NCBI RefSeq assembly: GCF_012103215.1
Contig: NZ_JAAVNE010000009.1
Location: forward strand, 80,609-144,608
DNA length: 64,000 nt
Direction: 5' to 3'
DNA from: Falsiroseomonas selenitidurans
GTDB taxonomy: Bacteria; Pseudomonadota; Alphaproteobacteria; Acetobacterales; Acetobacteraceae
Positions 62,999-64,000 of the stretch are shown piece after piece (the stretch's first letter is position 1; each line of letters opens with the position of its first letter). Both the position numbers and the translations under genes were made by a program. The notes under the pieces were generated by a model that searched no databases, was not told the DNA's origin, and saw nothing but the letters and a program-made list of their open reading frames with translations.

Positions 62999-63595
62999 AT
63001 GATCCTGCCGCGCCGCCTCGCCCTTGCCGCGCCCGCCCTGCTGCTCGCCGCCGCCGGCCCGCCCTCGGCCCAGGTGGGCGAGGCGGTGGAGGTGGTGGGC
63101 AGCGCCCGTGCCGATGGCGCCACCGGCAGCCGACGCCTGGCGCCCGCCGCCAGCCTGGCGCAGGGCGATACGCTGGTGACCGGCACTGCCAGCCTGCTGC
63201 GCGCCCGGCTGCGCGGGGAGATCGACCTGCGGCTGGGCGCGGAGGCACGGTTGCGGCTGGACAGCCTGGGCGCCGGCGGCACCACGCTGCGCCGCAGCGC
63301 CGGCCCCTTCTGGTTCAGCCGCCCGGCCACCGCACCGCGCTCGCCCGTCGCCGTGGTCTCGCCGGCGGCGCTGATCGCCGTGCGCGGCACCGCCTTCTGG
63401 GGCGGCGAAACGGCGGAAGGCTTTTCCGTCTTCGTCGCCCGCGGCGCGGCGGAGGTCTCGGCGCAGGGCCAGCTGGTGGTGCTAACCGCCGGGCAGGGCA
63501 CGGATGTGCCGCCGGGCGGGGCGCCGGAAGCCCCTGTCGCCTGGGCCGCGTCGCGCATCGCCGCCGCGCTCGCCGCGGTGGGTCTCACCCCCTGA
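62999..63595 (+). CDS. Periplasmic FecR-domain protein
   Basis: This 198-residue protein has a Sec signal (MILPRRLALAAPALLLAAAGPPSAQ). Its FecR-like beta domain reads GSARADGATGSRRLAPA, LAQGDTLVTGTASLLRARL, VVSPAALIAVRGTAFW and EVSAQGQLVVLTAGQGT. It has no membrane helix after the signal and no carboxy-terminal TonB-interacting part, so it is the stand-alone type rather than an iron-citrate regulator. The next gene starts at its stop codon and encodes a CHASE2 protein, a common pairing that suggests joint periplasmic sensing. Confidence 0.85.
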   Translation: MILPRRLALAAPALLLAAAGPPSAQVGEAVEVVGSARADGATGSRRLAPAASLAQGDTLVTGTASLLRARLRGEIDLRLGAEARLRLDSLGAGGTTLRRSAGPFWFSRPATAPRSPVAVVSPAALIAVRGTAFWGGETAEGFSVFVARGAAEVSAQGQLVVLTAGQGTDVPPGGAPEAPVAWAASRIAAALAAVGLTP

Positions 63596-64000
63596 AGCGG
63601 CCTGCCCGCGGCGCCTGGCGACCGATCCACGCCGGGCTGCTGGCGGCGGGGCTGCTGCTGGCGCTGCGACTGGCCTGGCCGACACAATTCGCCGGGCTGG
63701 CGGCGGCGGCGCGCGATGCGCTGCTCGCCGCCCTGCCCCGCCCCGCCATCGACGTGCCGGTGCTGGTGGTGGAGATCGATCGCGCCAGCCTGGCGGAACT
63801 CGGCCCCTGGCCCTGGCCGCGCGCCCGGCTCGCGGCGCTGGTCGCGCGGCTGCATGCGGATGGCGCCGCGGTGGTGGCGACGGACATCCTGTTCGCCGGC
63901 GCCGACCGCGCCTCCCCGGCCGCGCTTGCCCGCCTGCTGGCCCCCGCCCTGCCAGCGCCGGAGGCGGCGGCGCTGGCGGCCCTGGCGCCGGCGCTGCCGG
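63592..64000 (+). CDS. CHASE2-domain sensor protein (3' end outside window)
   Basis: The frame runs off the right edge. It shows a membrane helix (AGLLAAGLLLALRLAW) followed by the CHASE2 hallmarks VLVVEIDRASLAELGPWPWPRARLAAL and ATDILFAGADR. CHASE2 is an extracytoplasmic sensory domain usually joined to an adenylate/guanylate cyclase, a histidine kinase or a serine/threonine kinase; the output domain lies beyond the window. No ATG is present near the start. A CTG at 63592, overlapping the FecR-domain stop, is in frame and may be the start, but this is uncertain. Confidence 0.8.
   Translation, partial: MKRPARGAWRPIHAGLLAAGLLLALRLAWPTQFAGLAAAARDALLAALPRPAIDVPVLVVEIDRASLAELGPWPWPRARLAALVARLHADGAAVVATDILFAGADRASPAALARLLAPALPAPEAAALAALAPALP

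Overview
The window is very GC-rich DNA with GTG and TTG starts, ATGA/GTGA gene overlaps and an ornithine decarboxylase/homospermidine synthase pair. It carries five orphan TctC (Bug) solute receptors with no TctA/TctB membrane genes, several Dpp-type ABC importers and a pst-phoU-phoB operon. This fits the chromosome of a soil- or water-living alphaproteobacterium, most likely an Acetobacteraceae member close to Roseomonas. The lineage is inferred from gene content, not from a marker gene. I see no tRNA, rRNA, CRISPR or prophage.

Layout. (1) 1-0.83 kb: 3' part of an ECF sigma factor with a DUF6596-type tail. (2) 0.9-10.4 kb: a catabolic locus with hyuA-hyuB, two TctC receptors, a class II aldolase-like protein, a cupin, a dihydroorotate-dehydrogenase-like protein, an IclR regulator and a ureohydrolase. 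(3) 10.4-13.8 kb: polyamine synthesis, i.e. ornithine decarboxylase behind an unusually long, strongly structured leader, then homospermidine synthase. (4) 13.8-21.2 kb: solute-binding protein, alpha/beta hydrolase, GntR regulator, MmgE/PrpD protein, a flavoprotein dehydrogenase and an MDR oxidoreductase. (5) 21.2-34.0 kb, minus strand: a compact 13-gene operon combining one Dpp-type importer with two multi-subunit flavin/[2Fe-2S] amine (opine or hydroxyproline type) dehydrogenases and an SDR. A paralogous binding protein and a TctC run divergently. (6) 36.8-43.0 kb, minus strand: a second complete Dpp-type importer ending in a GST gene. An M20-like gene lies divergent to it, then mscL. (7) 45-50.8 kb: a TctC/BMP pair, then a ureide (purine ring) operon with two Asp/Glu-racemase-fold genes, uraH, puuE and TctC. 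(8) 50.8-54.5 kb: a 55-bp tandem repeat, recQ, an OmpA-like lipoprotein and an unknown protein. (9) 54.5-56.5 kb: an internally deleted IS110 element and a PLP enzyme with an in-frame 27-bp duplication. (10) 56.5-61.8 kb, minus strand: pstS-pstC-pstA-pstB-phoU-phoB behind a Pho box. (11) 62-64 kb: an RsbW/STAS pair, and a FecR-domain gene followed by the start of a CHASE2-domain protein.

How the genes work together. Most of the window is a nutrient-scavenging region in which each binding protein or importer sits with oxidases, hydrolases or racemases for the imported compound. The least ordinary signals are four. The first is the roughly 500-nt decarboxylase leader, which contains mutually exclusive hairpins, a possible pseudoknot and a helix that could cover the ribosome binding site. 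The second is the 13-gene importer plus double dehydrogenase operon. The third is a pair of racemase-fold proteins that each keep only one, and the opposite one, of the two catalytic cysteines. The fourth is the double-dyad tandem repeat that runs into the recQ stop codon.
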